Assembly (NCBI RefSeq): GCF_002277955.1 | Contig: NZ_CP018477.1 | Coordinates: 2,935,206-2,999,205 of the forward strand | Direction of reading: 5' to 3' | DNA length: 64,000 nt | Source: Thermogutta terrifontis | GTDB lineage: Bacteria; Planctomycetota; Planctomycetia; Pirellulales; Thermoguttaceae | Shown: positions 28,517-37,726 of the stretch, in pieces | Position numbering within the stretch: the first letter of the stretch is position 1 | How the letters are laid out: every line of letters starts with the position of its first letter | Notes under the pieces: generated by a model | Databases searched by the model: none | What the model was told of the DNA's origin: nothing | What the model saw: only the letters and a program-made list of their open reading frames with translations | Translations under genes and position numbers: made by a program

Positions 28517-29725
28517 ATGACCTATACAGGGCGTGGTAGCGGGCGACTGGCCGCCCGAGCCGTGACAGTTGCATTTGCCCTGGCGCTCCTTTTTGGCGCA
28601 AACCTGCCGGCGGAGAAGATCGGCCCATGGGATACCGATCTCCTCTTTCAGCCCCCGACTGTGGAATGGGGCGAGGAAAAAGACGGGGTCCGCGAACTCT
28701 TCTACCAGGGAGAGCCTTTTCAGGGAAGACCGACCCGCGTGTACGCCGTTTACGCTCAGCCGCCGGGAACCGGTCCCTTTCCTGCCATGGTGTGTGTCCA
28801 CGGAGGTGGCGGCACGGCGTTTCCGGAGTGGGTCCGACTGTGGGCGGAGCGTGGATACGCGGCGATCTCCATGGACCTGGCCGGTTGTGGCCCCCAACGG
28901 CAGCGTTTACCGGATGGTGGCCCTGATCAATCCGACGATTCCAAGTTTCGTTCTTTCGACGAGAATTCAGTTACCGAAATGTGGACATACCATGCGGTGG
29001 CGGCGGTGATTCGGGCACATTCACTCCTGCGGAGTCTGCCTCAAATCGATGCTGATCGCATCGGTGTCACCGGGATCAGTTGGGGCGGTTATCTCACATG
29101 CATCGTGGCTGGAGTGGATAGCCGTTTTCGACTGGCCATTCCCGTTTACGGATGCGGATTCCTCCACGAGAACAGCGTGTGGCTTCCCCGATTTGAAAAG
29201 ATGTCACCGGAACAGCGTGAACGATGGGTCCGCTTTTTCGACCCTTCCCAATATCTCGGTCGCGTGCGATGTCCGATCTTTTTCCTTAACGGCACAAACG
29301 ATTTCGCCTACCCGCTTGACAGCTATCGCAAATCCTACGACCTCGTACCGGGAGAGAAATACATTCGCATCGAAGTCCGCATGAAGCACAGCCATCCCGA
29401 CGGTTGGGCGCCGCGAGAAATCGGCCTTTTCGCCGACGCCCTGCTCAAAGGAGGACAACCGTTACCCCGGCTCTCTTCTCTCCACCGTGAGGACCGGACG
29501 GTCTGGGCCGAGGTGACGTCGGTCGTACCTGTGAAGCAAGCCCATCTGAATTACACCGTCGACGGTGGTCGGTGGCAGGACCGTCAGTGGACGTCCATCC
29601 CCGCCAGGCTGGAGCAGAACCGCGTGGTGGCAGAACTGCCTTCCGAACAGTTGTCCGCATATTACCTGGATGTGGTGGATGAAAGAGGGGCGATGATTTC
29701 CACGCCCCCCGAGATTGTGCGATAG
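28517..29725 (+). CDS. Exported alpha/beta-hydrolase (acetylxylan-esterase/dienelactone-hydrolase-like)
   Basis: A 402-residue protein with a signal peptide (AVTVAFALALLFGANLPA). The alpha/beta-hydrolase core is complete: oxyanion loop CVHGGGGTAF, nucleophile Ser188 in GISWGGY, acid Asp262 in NGTNDFAYP and His291/His293 in MKHSHPDG. The block YAAISMDLAGCGPQRQRL fits acetylxylan esterase- or peptidase S9-like hydrolases. After residue about 320 a small beta domain (TVWAEVTSVVPVKQAHLNYT) follows. The AAAGGAGG at 28505-28510 places the ATG at 28517; one more ATG at 28512 is out of frame. It probably acts on esterified polysaccharides outside the cytoplasm. It converges with the lipoprotein gene 54 bp away. 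Confidence 0.87.
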   Translation: MTYTGRGSGRLAARAVTVAFALALLFGANLPAEKIGPWDTDLLFQPPTVEWGEEKDGVRELFYQGEPFQGRPTRVYAVYAQPPGTGPFPAMVCVHGGGGTAFPEWVRLWAERGYAAISMDLAGCGPQRQRLPDGGPDQSDDSKFRSFDENSVTEMWTYHAVAAVIRAHSLLRSLPQIDADRIGVTGISWGGYLTCIVAGVDSRFRLAIPVYGCGFLHENSVWLPRFEKMSPEQRERWVRFFDPSQYLGRVRCPIFFLNGTNDFAYPLDSYRKSYDLVPGEKYIRIEVRMKHSHPDGWAPREIGLFADALLKGGQPLPRLSSLHREDRTVWAEVTSVVPVKQAHLNYTVDGGRWQDRQWTSIPARLEQNRVVAELPSEQLSAYYLDVVDERGAMISTPPEIVR

Positions 29726-29779
29726 CCGGGCAAGGGCCCCTGCCGGGTGGAATCGCCCAGGCGTGGGACCGGGATCTTT

Positions 29780-30256
29780 TTAATCCGTTAGTTCGAACGT
29801 GAACTCGGTGGTGGACTCCGTGACTTCGGCTGTTAGGCCTGACGTTTCTGGTGCCGCATATTTCGTGGGGAGTTCGTCACGATATTTGGCGGGGACGGGC
29901 GGTGCGTCAGGATCCGTGCTTCCACCTTCCACCAGGACCGATTTCCGGATAGTGACCCGATAGCTGCCCGGTACAACCCCGTCGTTCTTCTCGAATGTCG
30001 TCAGGCGTGCCACACCTTGAGCATCCGTCATCCCTGTAGCGGCATGGCCTCCAGACGTGGGCAGGAATTGGACGTTTGCCTCAGCTACCGGTTGGCCCTT
30101 GTACTTGACCGTCACTTTTACGGGCACGGTCTTGGGACGCCCCGGCACGGCGCGCTTGCCGCTGCCACAGCCACTCAAGCAAAGCGACAAAGCGACGATA
30201 ACACCAACAGCAGCCGCTTTTCCCACGGAAGGTCTCCAGTTACGCGCCGTCAGCAT
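29780..30256 (-). CDS. Carboxypeptidase-regulatory-like lipoprotein
   Basis: A 158-residue small lipoprotein: signal with lipobox CLSGC (Cys30), then a beta-sandwich of the carboxypeptidase-regulatory-like type (VPVKVTVKYKGQPVAEANVQ, GMTDAQGVARLTTF, GSYRVTIRKS). Such proteins occur next to DUF1559 genes throughout planctomycetes, as here, and probably act at the cell surface; function unknown. ATG 30256 has AGGAGAA upstream. Confidence 0.88.
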   Translation of the reverse strand: MLTARNWRPSVGKAAAVGVIVALSLCLSGCGSGKRAVPGRPKTVPVKVTVKYKGQPVAEANVQFLPTSGGHAATGMTDAQGVARLTTFEKNDGVVPGSYRVTIRKSVLVEGGSTDPDAPPVPAKYRDELPTKYAAPETSGLTAEVTESTTEFTFELTD

Positions 30257-30555
30257 GCTTTTCTCCTAAAGCTCGACTTCTTTGGCAGGTTGAGTATCGA
30301 TAAACCTCAGTCACCGTTTCGCCTGCAGCGATGGAACAATACAAGCCGGCCTGCTAGCGCAGGCCGGGCAAGGAGGTGCGTCATGCCGCCACTCGAGACA
30401 GCCTCAAGAGAGCTTTTCGCTGGTCTTGCGACCGCTCTCTTAAGCCCGACGATTTGGCCGGCGCGATTGGCCAGAAATGTCGCGAGGAAAAAAACCACGG
30501 AATGCGATCCCCAAGCATCGAGATGGAATGGGGATCAACTCAGGAAATCTCGCGA

Positions 30556-31614
30556 TCAGAATTCCGAACTCGGCTCTCCGCCAGCCTTGGTCCCCAGAGC
30601 GCCCCAAACGCCGTACGGGCTCACGCCACCCGCGGTTGGCGATGGAAAGTCGGTTCCCAGGTTCCCTGTGTCAACGGTTTCGGTAACGAATCGCACGGAT
30701 CCGTCAGCGAATGCCACGTTGACACCACCGGGATGACGACTGCTGGGGGTGTAAATACCCCGTTCCCAGTGGCTGGCTGCATTGGCACAGGAAGCTGAAT
30801 TGGGCGGAAGAATCGTGGTAAAGCCAGCAAACCATGCCGCACCGTCCGCCCAGCGGAATCCAGGTGCCGTATCGGTGGTGAAGCTTCCCGTCACGTATTT
30901 CTTTTGAGCTGGATCATAAGCAGCCCGACAGGTTAATGGATTTGTACCGAGCGCCAATCCCACAACGTTGCCAAGAGAGTTCTGAGCCTTCGGTCGAACA
31001 CGCTCGGAGAGCAGGGCCGTGTTGCTCGTCCCATCAGTAATATCCGCCATCGATGACCAACTGAAGACGTGAAACACCCCACGGTTTTGGGCACTTGTGG
31101 GTGGTGCGTTGAAGCTATCAATGGGCGAATCACCGCCGTTCATGCAGTAGCTCAATGTTCCTCGGGCGGTTCCCGTGGGCGTCACATTGGTCGGATCGCT
31201 GGGGCAATTGAGGGCTGGAATCACGGCGTTGTACCAGGTTGTGCCGTTCCATGGTGCCTGATTGGGAAGAGCGTAGATCTGGTCATAGAGCGACTGCTGC
31301 TCGATAAACGGAGTCACCGCGGCCCAACCACTCAGACGCCCTCGATGCGTTGTGTTGCTGTTGGAATTCTGATCTCCGGAACCGGCCTGGCGAGCGGGAA
31401 ACCGATTGTACACATCATGATAATTTTGCATCGCCAGCGCGAGCTGCTTGAGGTTGTTCACGCATTGCGTGCGTCGCGCGGCTTCCCGCGCAGCCTGAAC
31501 CGCCGGTAACAAAAGGGCGATTAAAATTCCGATAATGGCGATCACTACAAGCAGTTCCACGAGTGTAAACGCCGAGCGCGCACAACTTTTCTTACGAGAC
31601 AACTCAAAACCCAT
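30556..31614 (-). CDS. DUF1559 prepilin-type surface protein
   Basis: A 352-residue DUF1559 protein. The N-terminus carries the type IV-pilin-like cleavage signal [20 protein letters not shown], followed by [19 protein letters not shown], then the DUF1559 beta-domain. Near the C-terminus [19 protein letters not shown] gives the H-X9-DG motif typical of planctomycete DUF1559 proteins. GGAGGT upstream of ATG 31614 supports this start; the open frame to 31794 is not used. Paired with the downstream regulatory-like lipoprotein (same strand, about 300 bp on). Probably assembled or exposed at the surface by a type II secretion/pilus-like system. Confidence 0.93.
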   Translation of the reverse strand: MGFELSRKKSCARSAFTLVELLVVIAIIGILIALLLPAVQAAREAARRTQCVNNLKQLALAMQNYHDVYNRFPARQAGSGDQNSNSNTTHRGRLSGWAAVTPFIEQQSLYDQIYALPNQAPWNGTTWYNAVIPALNCPSDPTNVTPTGTARGTLSYCMNGGDSPIDSFNAPPTSAQNRGVFHVFSWSSMADITDGTSNTALLSERVRPKAQNSLGNVVGLALGTNPLTCRAAYDPAQKKYVTGSFTTDTAPGFRWADGAAWFAGFTTILPPNSASCANAASHWERGIYTPSSRHPGGVNVAFADGSVRFVTETVDTGNLGTDFPSPTAGGVSPYGVWGALGTKAGGEPSSEF

Positions 31615-31904
31615 AAAAAGACCTCCATCCGGAAGCAAATTGAACGGGAAAAACGGATACCACAGACACACAAAACCGAACCCTAAGGCGCTGCAAAACC
31701 CCCGTGCAGCGAGCGTCCTCTCCCTGACGAAAGAACCCAGCGGGGACAAGCCCGGGGAATTGGGCGGGAAACTAACGGCGGGTTTTTTCAGCATTTAACT
31801 TCCATCGTAGATGGCCTTTTGACTGCTGTCAAGTAACCGAGTGATGCCCAAGCCCAAGGTTAACAGTGAGGCCGCTCGTCCCGTCACCTCTGTGGGACCT
31901 AATT
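31615..31904. other. Upstream region of the DUF1559 gene, no gene seen
   Basis: About 290 bp, with no credible gene; the promoter of the DUF1559 gene presumably lies here. Confidence 0.45.
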
Positions 31905-31953
31905 CATCCCCACTTTGCAAAACCCGACGACATGCCACGGGCACAATGGGTTC

Positions 31954-31979
31954 TAGGGGAAATTCATGAAGTGTCCTAC
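31954..31979. repeat. Decayed 28-bp palindrome
   Basis: Reads CTAGGGGAAATTCATGAAGT before TGTCCTACG; the centre is kept but both arms have substitutions and a lost base. Confidence 0.7.
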
Positions 31980-32303
31980 GTCGTCGGAGGGAACCGCTTG
32001 TCAGGTCCGCTTTTTCCAACGTTGGACCATCGATTTTGCTTCACCGGGCACGACAAGCGTGCCCCTCCGGCCTTTTTCCGGAGGGACGTGCTTGTCAGAT
32101 CGGCATCTTCGGAGGGACGTGCTTGTCACGTCCGCCGTTCAATGTTGGATCATTCGTTCCCTTTCGCCGGGGACTGAAGTCCCGCGCCGAAAGCGGGGCT
32201 AAAGCCCCGCACTCCATGGAGTGCGGCGATTTATCGCCGCTTTCTTCGTGAAGGCTTTAGCCTTCACAACCTTCCGTCGGTGCAGATGGAACGACGCTAA
32301 GCG

Positions 32304-32331
32304 GTAGGGGCAATTCATGAATTGCCCCTAC
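32304..32331. repeat. 28-bp perfect palindrome, copy 3
   Basis: Identical to the 1572-1599 copy. Confidence 0.95.
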
Positions 32332-32523
32332 CATCCGAGAGAATGCGTTTCGGCGATCGGGGGCCTGTCGGATCGCCTGCCCGTTGCAACATGAACTCAT
32401 GTCATGCCTGTCGCGTCCTGGCCTGTGCCGGAGAACTGGCTTTCCGAACGTGGACTGACTATCCTAATGGGGCGGACGATGTGACGACATTTTTGAGCAC
32501 GCAAAAGAGAATAAGGTGCTGCC

Positions 32524-33444
32524 ATGACGAATTCCCATGCTTCTACCGGCTATTCGCGACGTAGCGTTTTGAGGGGACTGCTAATGTGCGGGACGATGGC
32601 CATTGGGAGTCGGTCCCTTCTTGGGACTGGACTTTTGGCTGAGGAAGTGGCTGGCTCGGGGCAGGCCCTGGAAAAACGTGGCTGGAAACTTGCTTGCCAA
32701 CTCTACACATTCCGAAGATTTCCTTTTTATGAGGCGATCGAAAAAATCGCGGCTCTGGGGATCAAAGCCGTGGAACCGTGCTTTTTCCTGCCCCTTGATG
32801 CGCGCCAGCCTGGCCTCGTCACAAGTGAGGCCCTTCCTCCCGACAAACGTGCGGAAATGAGGCAGAAAATGGCCCAACTCGGCATAACAATGCCCAACTT
32901 CTATGCGAACCTTGGCAACGATCAAGATCAGGCACGGAAAGTGTTTTCATTCGCGAAAGAGATGGGCTGCCAGACCGTCGTGGCCGAACCGCCTGCCGAC
33001 TCGCTCCCCATGCTGGACGAACTCCTGGCCGAGTACGGTCTCACGCTGGCCATCCACAATCATCCCCAGTCACCCAGTTCTCACTACTGGCATCCTAAGA
33101 ACGTGCTGGGGGCAGTGGAAAAACGTAGCCACCGAATTGGAGCGTGCGCAGACACGGGACACTGGGTCCGCTCGGGCCTGGATCCCGTCGCGTGCCTGAA
33201 GCTGCTGGAAGGGCGCATCATTACCCTTCACTTGAAGGACGTGGCGGAATGCGGGGTGGTTGGTTCCCGGGATGTTCCTCTGGGCACGGGAGCGGCCCAC
33301 TATGATCGCGTCCTGGAAGAGTTGGCCCGGCAAAACTTTCGAGGCGTCATGACCATCGAATACGAGCACGATTCGCCGCAACTGCTTGAAGACGTCGCCA
33401 AGTGTCGCGATTTCGTCATCAATTGGGCGGTCCAACACGCGTGA
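32524..33444 (+). CDS. Tat-exported sugar phosphate isomerase/epimerase-like TIM-barrel protein
   Basis: A 306-residue AP-endonuclease-2-fold (xylose isomerase-like) protein. The N-terminus has a twin-arginine signal SRRSVLRGLLMCGTMAIGS, so it is probably exported folded. Metal-binding blocks are present: AVEPCFF, IGACADTGHWVRSG, IITLHLKDV and GVMTIEYEHDS. In planctomycetes this family is common near carbohydrate genes and probably isomerises or epimerises sugar derivatives, but the substrate is not predictable. ATG 32524 is preceded by AAGGTG. The beta-helix protein gene follows after 57 bp, suggesting one transcript. Confidence 0.88.
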   Translation: MTNSHASTGYSRRSVLRGLLMCGTMAIGSRSLLGTGLLAEEVAGSGQALEKRGWKLACQLYTFRRFPFYEAIEKIAALGIKAVEPCFFLPLDARQPGLVTSEALPPDKRAEMRQKMAQLGITMPNFYANLGNDQDQARKVFSFAKEMGCQTVVAEPPADSLPMLDELLAEYGLTLAIHNHPQSPSSHYWHPKNVLGAVEKRSHRIGACADTGHWVRSGLDPVACLKLLEGRIITLHLKDVAECGVVGSRDVPLGTGAAHYDRVLEELARQNFRGVMTIEYEHDSPQLLEDVAKCRDFVINWAVQHA

Positions 33445-33501
33445 ATGCCTTCCATTTAACTTGCGGGTTCTTTCGAGTCGCGCATCCAGGGGAGAAAATC
33501 T

Positions 33502-35109
33502 ATGCGGTGGCTGAAAACAATGACGGCTTTCTGGGCAGAGCCACATTCCCGACCATCCGTTGGCCGGTTGAGCGTTCTTTCTCTTCTCGTGGTCGTGACT
33601 CTGACCCCACCACCTATCGGGAAAACGCAAGAGGCTCAGCAGTTTTCCAAACTTTGGGGCAAAAACGGAGCGCTCTGGTCGCCCTACAGTCGGCTTCCGG
33701 ATTTCACCTGGGCAGGATACCGTTGGGGCTCGGAGACCTACAGAAGGCCTCAGGAACGGGTGTCGGTCAAGGATTTCGGGGCCAAAGGTGACGGACAAAC
33801 CGATGACACGGCGGCCTTTAAACACGCCCTCGAGGCCGGAAAAGGCAAAATTGTTTTCATCCCACCCGGAAAGTATATTTTGCGGGACATTCTTTACATC
33901 CGCAATTCAAACACTGTGCTGCAAGGGGCGGGGCCGGAGCAAACCGTCCTCGTCTTCACCAGACCCGGCGTGGAAATCGATCCTCGACCCTCCAAAACCG
34001 ATGGTAATCAGCCCACCACCAACTGGTCCTGGGCGGGGGGACTGATCTCCATTGGCGGCGCGCGTACTCAATCCAAAGACGTGACGAAAGTTATCAAATC
34101 CCAAAAGCGAGGGGACACAACCCTCACGCTGGAGAAGAATCCTTTTCGGCCGGGGGATGAAATTCTTCTTACCCTCCGCGATGATGATGCGAAATCGCTC
34201 CTGAATTACCTTTATCGCGGCCAGCCTGGCGATATTTCGGGACTGGACAACTGGTACGTGGAACAGGTTTTCCGCGTCGTTGGATGCGAGGGGCAAACGG
34301 TGGTTTTGAATCGGCCGTTGCGTTTTGACGTCCGTGGGGAATGGCGGCCAACCGTGGAGCGATTTGTCCCACCTGTGACAGATGTCGGAGTCGAAGGGCT
34401 CACCTTTGATTTCCCAGTGCGTCAATACGCCGGACATTTCAAGGAGGTGGGCCTGAATCCGGTGGAGATCACGCGCTATGCTGCCCATTGCTGGTTGAGA
34501 GACCTGGTGATTCGCAATGCTGATAATGGTCCGTTTGTTTCGGGTTATTTCTGCACTTTGGAGAAGATTCGCTTGGAGGCCGATCCGGAAAGGGCCTCGC
34601 CATCCGGCCATTACACCGGCCACCACGGCATTACTTTCGGCCGAGCTTCAGACTGCCTCTGCCGGGATTTTGAGATCAATACCCGATTCATACACGATCT
34701 GACTGTGCAGAGTTCCATTGGATGCGTGTTTTGCTCAGGACGCGGCATCGACCTCTGTTTCGATCACCACCGCTGGGCGCCATACGAAAATCTTTTCACC
34801 GATATCGATGCGGGCATTGGAAGCCGCCTGTTTGCTTCGAGTGGCGGGGGCATGCGGGGCAATCACACCGCCGGAGGTGAAACCTTCTGGTGCATTCGCA
34901 CCCAGCGACCTGTCCGCTGGCCCGCGAGTTTGGGGATTGACGCGATCAATGTGGTTGGCCTTAACGTGAGTGATGCCGCTCAGGCTGTCCCCTCGTTACC
35001 TCCGGTCGCCGAGCTGACGGGAAGATGGTGTGAACCGATCCCGCCGCAAAAACTTCTCCCGCCGAATTTATACGATGCCATGCGTGCGCGAGGCGGCGGC
35101 AATAACTGA
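33502..35109 (+). CDS. Exported right-handed beta-helix (pectate-lyase-like) protein
   Basis: A 535-residue protein with a signal peptide (VLSLLVVVTLTPPPIG). Residues 85-150 show the Pectate_lyase_3 entry VSVKDFGAKGDGQTDDTAAF, followed by regularly spaced short beta-strand turns typical of a parallel beta-helix (NTVLQGAGPEQTVL, GVEGLTFDF, LRDLVIRNADNGPFV, YENLFTDID). Such folds occur in pectate lyases, GH28 and GH55; no confident catalytic residues can be named. ATG 33502 has AGGGGAG upstream. Likely a polysaccharide-degrading enzyme; co-directional with the Tat-exported TIM-barrel gene 57 bp before. Confidence 0.82.
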   Translation: MRWLKTMTAFWAEPHSRPSVGRLSVLSLLVVVTLTPPPIGKTQEAQQFSKLWGKNGALWSPYSRLPDFTWAGYRWGSETYRRPQERVSVKDFGAKGDGQTDDTAAFKHALEAGKGKIVFIPPGKYILRDILYIRNSNTVLQGAGPEQTVLVFTRPGVEIDPRPSKTDGNQPTTNWSWAGGLISIGGARTQSKDVTKVIKSQKRGDTTLTLEKNPFRPGDEILLTLRDDDAKSLLNYLYRGQPGDISGLDNWYVEQVFRVVGCEGQTVVLNRPLRFDVRGEWRPTVERFVPPVTDVGVEGLTFDFPVRQYAGHFKEVGLNPVEITRYAAHCWLRDLVIRNADNGPFVSGYFCTLEKIRLEADPERASPSGHYTGHHGITFGRASDCLCRDFEINTRFIHDLTVQSSIGCVFCSGRGIDLCFDHHRWAPYENLFTDIDAGIGSRLFASSGGGMRGNHTAGGETFWCIRTQRPVRWPASLGIDAINVVGLNVSDAAQAVPSLPPVAELTGRWCEPIPPQKLLPPNLYDAMRARGGGNN

Positions 35110-35440
35110 CAATCGGAATGCGAAAAGCTTACGTGGAGCGGGCGCGCCCCACCGTGGGGTATTCGCCCGGGTTTCTGTACTACGCTTTTATAAGAGGGTT
35201 TCTTTAAAAAATGCGCGGCGAGGGCCGACATGGATCAAGCGTATCGGCATTCGCCCCCTCAAGTGGGGTATTGTTTCTTGGTTTGGCCAGACTATATTTC
35301 AGGCGGTGGCGATAACACTCGCCGGGGGCTAATGAAAATGTTGGGACCGCCATCGGGCAAATAGAAATCATGAATTGATTTCAGAATTGATTACTTCGAC
35401 GGAGCGGCACGTTCGGTTTTTAACGAGAGATGCAGGCAAT
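35110..35440. other. Intergenic region, no gene seen
   Basis: About 330 bp, somewhat more A/T-rich than the flanking genes. Contains two short, similar words (CCACCGTGGGGTATTCGCCC near 35148 and CCCCCTCAAGTGGGGTATTG near 35252) of unknown meaning. Confidence 0.4.
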
Positions 35441-35474
35441 GCAATGTTGCGCAACCTGCAATGTTGCGCAACCA
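35441..35474. promoter_or_regulatory. 17-bp tandem duplication containing a palindrome at the PEP-CTERM start
   Basis: Two head-to-tail copies of GCAATGTTGCGCAACC plus one base (35441-35457, 35458-35474), each holding the perfect palindrome GTTGCGCAAC (35446-35455, 35463-35472). The second copy overlaps the start codon at 35461. No Shine-Dalgarno is seen, so the repeated site may control translation or repressor binding. Confidence 0.55.
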
Positions 35475-36264
35475 TGGTTTCTACTTAAGCATTTTCGTCG
35501 GCGTCGTGCTCGTGCTAGGGGGATGGGCAGGAAAAGCACGGGTTTTCGCGGAACCGACCCTGCAGATCTATCTCGAAGGCGGACTTTACGACACGGTGAC
35601 AGAAAGCTGGTACCTGGCACCGCCGGGTTCTTCGGCAGGCGCACCATTCCGGTTGTGGATCATTGGTAACACCTCTCAGGGACCTATCGAGGAAGTGCGC
35701 CTTTCCATGGCTTATTCGGCCGTCTACCGGGCAAACGGCGTCGATCTTGCCGTGACCATCACTCCGACCACCACAGGGGGGCTATTTGGATTCACCGATC
35801 CTTCGACGCCACCCCCTCCCACCTTCCTTCAGTACGGTGCGGAAGGAACTCGGCCGGCTCTGGGAGATGGTTCACCGCTCCCCGCTCATGGGATTTACGG
35901 TGAGGGTGTCGTATGGCAGGAATGGCTTCTGGGGGACTTTACGCTCTCCGATTCGCCCATCGGCGATTTCATCAACAGCGTGCCTCCGCCAGGTCCGAAG
36001 ACAGGTCAAATCAACGTTTATGAGGTAACCATCACTTTCTCAGATGGCTCGAGTGCTCACGGTGTGAATGTACACTTTGACGCGTACAACCACGTGGAAG
36101 CGAAAAATCATGTACGGTACCGCTTTGCCCCGTTTTCGCACGACGCTGACGGCGATGTGACGGTTGTGCCCGAGCCGGGCAGCCTTGTTGCTCTCGCGTC
36201 TTTTCTTGGAGGCTCGTTAGTCTTCGGGACGGGAACTTTTTTCCGGCGGCGAAAGAAAGGTTGA
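35461..36264 (+). CDS. PEP-CTERM sorting-domain surface protein
   Basis: A 267-residue exported protein. Signal peptide at the N-terminus (LSIFVGVVLVLGGWAGKARV). The C-terminus is a PEP-CTERM signal: VPEPGSLVALASFLGGSLVF, then FRRRKKG, which exosortase systems use for sorting to the envelope or biofilm. The core is Gly/Pro/Thr-rich beta-structure without a recognised domain. The ATG at 35461 lies inside a duplicated palindrome and lacks a good ribosome-binding site. No exosortase is in the window. It precedes a pilin-like gene, two DUF218 genes and a surface glycosyltransferase. Confidence 0.88.
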   Translation: MLRNHGFYLSIFVGVVLVLGGWAGKARVFAEPTLQIYLEGGLYDTVTESWYLAPPGSSAGAPFRLWIIGNTSQGPIEEVRLSMAYSAVYRANGVDLAVTITPTTTGGLFGFTDPSTPPPPTFLQYGAEGTRPALGDGSPLPAHGIYGEGVVWQEWLLGDFTLSDSPIGDFINSVPPPGPKTGQINVYEVTITFSDGSSAHGVNVHFDAYNHVEAKNHVRYRFAPFSHDADGDVTVVPEPGSLVALASFLGGSLVFGTGTFFRRRKKG

Positions 36265-36547
36265 CCAATCCACGTTCAATGTGGTTGCGGTGAAGTCATC
36301 GTTGTCGGCTTGCCCGTTCCCATTGGGCAACATCGCGCTGGATGAACGTTTCATTCCAGCAACATCCTGGGATATTCGGCTCGCAGCCCACCTTCTTTTT
36401 AAGCGCCTCGGCCAGGTTTTGAGAGTTTAGCGTCGTTTCGGCACGCGACGTGCTGCTCTAATGGACGAGTGTTGGTGGCGTCTGAGGTTCCCCATCGCGA
36501 AGCGATTTTGGTTCAGGCTAGTTTTTGTCGCCAGGAGTAAGCGGTCT

Positions 36548-36802
36548 ATGAGTCACCTCTCCTCGTCGGGTCGTCGGCGCTCACTTCGTCGTGGCGTACT
36601 CAGTTTCGAGTGGATCCTCCTCATTTCGCTCCTAGTGATCGGAATTATCGGCGGACTGGCGGCCGTGCGAAATGCCCTGCTCAGCGAGCTCAACGATCTC
36701 TCCCAAGCGGTTGAAGCGATCAACGTCTGCGGGACGTGCGATCCAGCCAGTTGTCCCCCCGGAAACCCCGATTGCTGCGACGATCCCTGGTGGTGTCCGT
36801 GA
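36548..36802 (+). CDS. Small Flp/pilin-like membrane protein
   Basis: An 84-residue protein: basic start (SSGRRRSLRR), then GVLSFEWILLISLLVIGIIG as a single membrane helix that begins with Gly-Val-Leu-Ser-Phe-Glu, resembling the mature N-terminus of Flp/TadE-like pseudopilins (Glu5 equivalent present). A Cys-rich tail (CGTCDPASCPPGNPDCCDDP) follows, unusual for a Flp pilin. ATG 36548 has AGGAG ten bases upstream; the longer frame from 36461 is rejected. Planctomycetes carry similar short pilin-like proteins of unknown role. Confidence 0.7.
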   Translation: MSHLSSSGRRRSLRRGVLSFEWILLISLLVIGIIGGLAAVRNALLSELNDLSQAVEAINVCGTCDPASCPPGNPDCCDDPWWCP

Positions 36803-36911
36803 TCCATCCATGGCTCCCTGCCGCTTTGGGCAGTCGACCAGCTACAATAGGGCATTGAACTGGCTGTATCACTACCGCTGTTCGTCGCTTTGGCCTCTTG
36901 GATAAGTGTTA

Positions 36912-37712
36912 ATGGAATCGCCCCACGTTAGTGACACTGCCGGCCAGACGGTCGCTCCCGTGGGCGAGAGTGCGTCCACTCACCCGGGGCGGGCCGCTTG
37001 CTGTCCTCGCTGGCGTCGCGGTTCGCTTTTAGCAGTCGCCCTGCTCTTCGTCCTTGGGGTGATTTTCCACCGACAGTGGCTGCCCCTGCTCGTCTATCCC
37101 CTTTTGGCACCGACGAACTCGCATCCGGGTGCGGCGGATGTTGTTTGGATCCGCAGTTCGGACGGGCACTCTCTGCCTACCGAAGACGCAATTTCGCAAG
37201 CCGCGGCGATTCTCCGCCAAAATCCGGACGCCGTTGTTATCTTTACAGAAGGATGGCCGAGCCGACTTGTAGAGCTGGGCGTCCTCCCGCCCATGGTGGA
37301 AGTGCTACGGTCGGCCCTCAAGGACTACGGTATTCCTCCCGAGCGGGTGATCGAACTCAAACCCGATCAAGCGGGTTTATGGTACGAAGCACAGGCGGTG
37401 GCGAACTACCTCAAACGGCATCCCGATACGGATGTAGTCTTTTTTGTGGAAGAATTTGGCGGAAGAAGTACTTCGCTGGTCCTTCGATCCGCCATGGGTG
37501 ACGACGTCTATCGCCGTGTCACCCTCGTGGGGGTGCCCCATCCGCTGTTTTCCGCGCAAAACTGGTGGCGTTGCCGGGCAGGCATCAAGGGAACCATGGT
37601 GGGTTATCTGTACCTCATTTACTCTCTCATTGAACCCCGGCCGGTGGTATCACCGCAGCCATTATCACTTGACGATTTTGACAGACTGATACCGGAATGT
37701 CCGGAAAGCTAA
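36912..37712 (+). CDS. YdcF/DUF218-family membrane-anchored protein (first of a pair)
   Basis: A 266-residue protein with one N-terminal membrane helix (SLLAVALLFVLGVIFHRQWL) and a DUF218/YdcF-like domain facing outwards. ADVVWIRSSDG, then a variable loop, DAVVIFTEGWPSR, PPERVIELKPDQ and RRVTLVGVPHPLF follow the YdcF plan (vancomycin-resistance SanA-like, proposed to act on envelope precursors). Start at ATG 36912; GTG 36906 also open. The next gene encodes a second, distant DUF218 protein and starts close after the stop, so the two are likely one operon. Confidence 0.75.
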   Translation: MESPHVSDTAGQTVAPVGESASTHPGRAACCPRWRRGSLLAVALLFVLGVIFHRQWLPLLVYPLLAPTNSHPGAADVVWIRSSDGHSLPTEDAISQAAAILRQNPDAVVIFTEGWPSRLVELGVLPPMVEVLRSALKDYGIPPERVIELKPDQAGLWYEAQAVANYLKRHPDTDVVFFVEEFGGRSTSLVLRSAMGDDVYRRVTLVGVPHPLFSAQNWWRCRAGIKGTMVGYLYLIYSLIEPRPVVSPQPLSLDDFDRLIPECPES

Positions 37713-37726
37713 GGAAACCCCGCACC

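Larger units (their letters stand above)
31905..32331. repeat. Palindrome array C/D, the fullest array
   Basis: In order on the plus strand: the TTTGCAAAACCCGACGACAT block (about 31915), a decayed 28-mer (31954-31979), a GGGCACG-ACAAG-CGTGCCC hairpin (32046-32064), GGACGTG-CTTGT-CACGTCC (32115-32133), GGGACT-GA-AGTCCC (32170-32183), GCGGGGCT-AA-AGCCCCGC (32193-32210), ACTCCATGGAGT (32211-32222), GCGGCGAT-TT-ATCGCCGC (32223-32240), GTGAAGGCT-TT-AGCCTTCAC (32249-32268), and an intact 28-mer (32304-32331). Eight or more palindromes in 430 bp of a divergent intergenic region. Confidence 0.88.

Noticed and set aside
36461-36547. Upstream extension of the pilin-like gene
   Set aside because: ATG 36548 has a well-spaced AGGAG, and the extension lacks membrane or pilin character.
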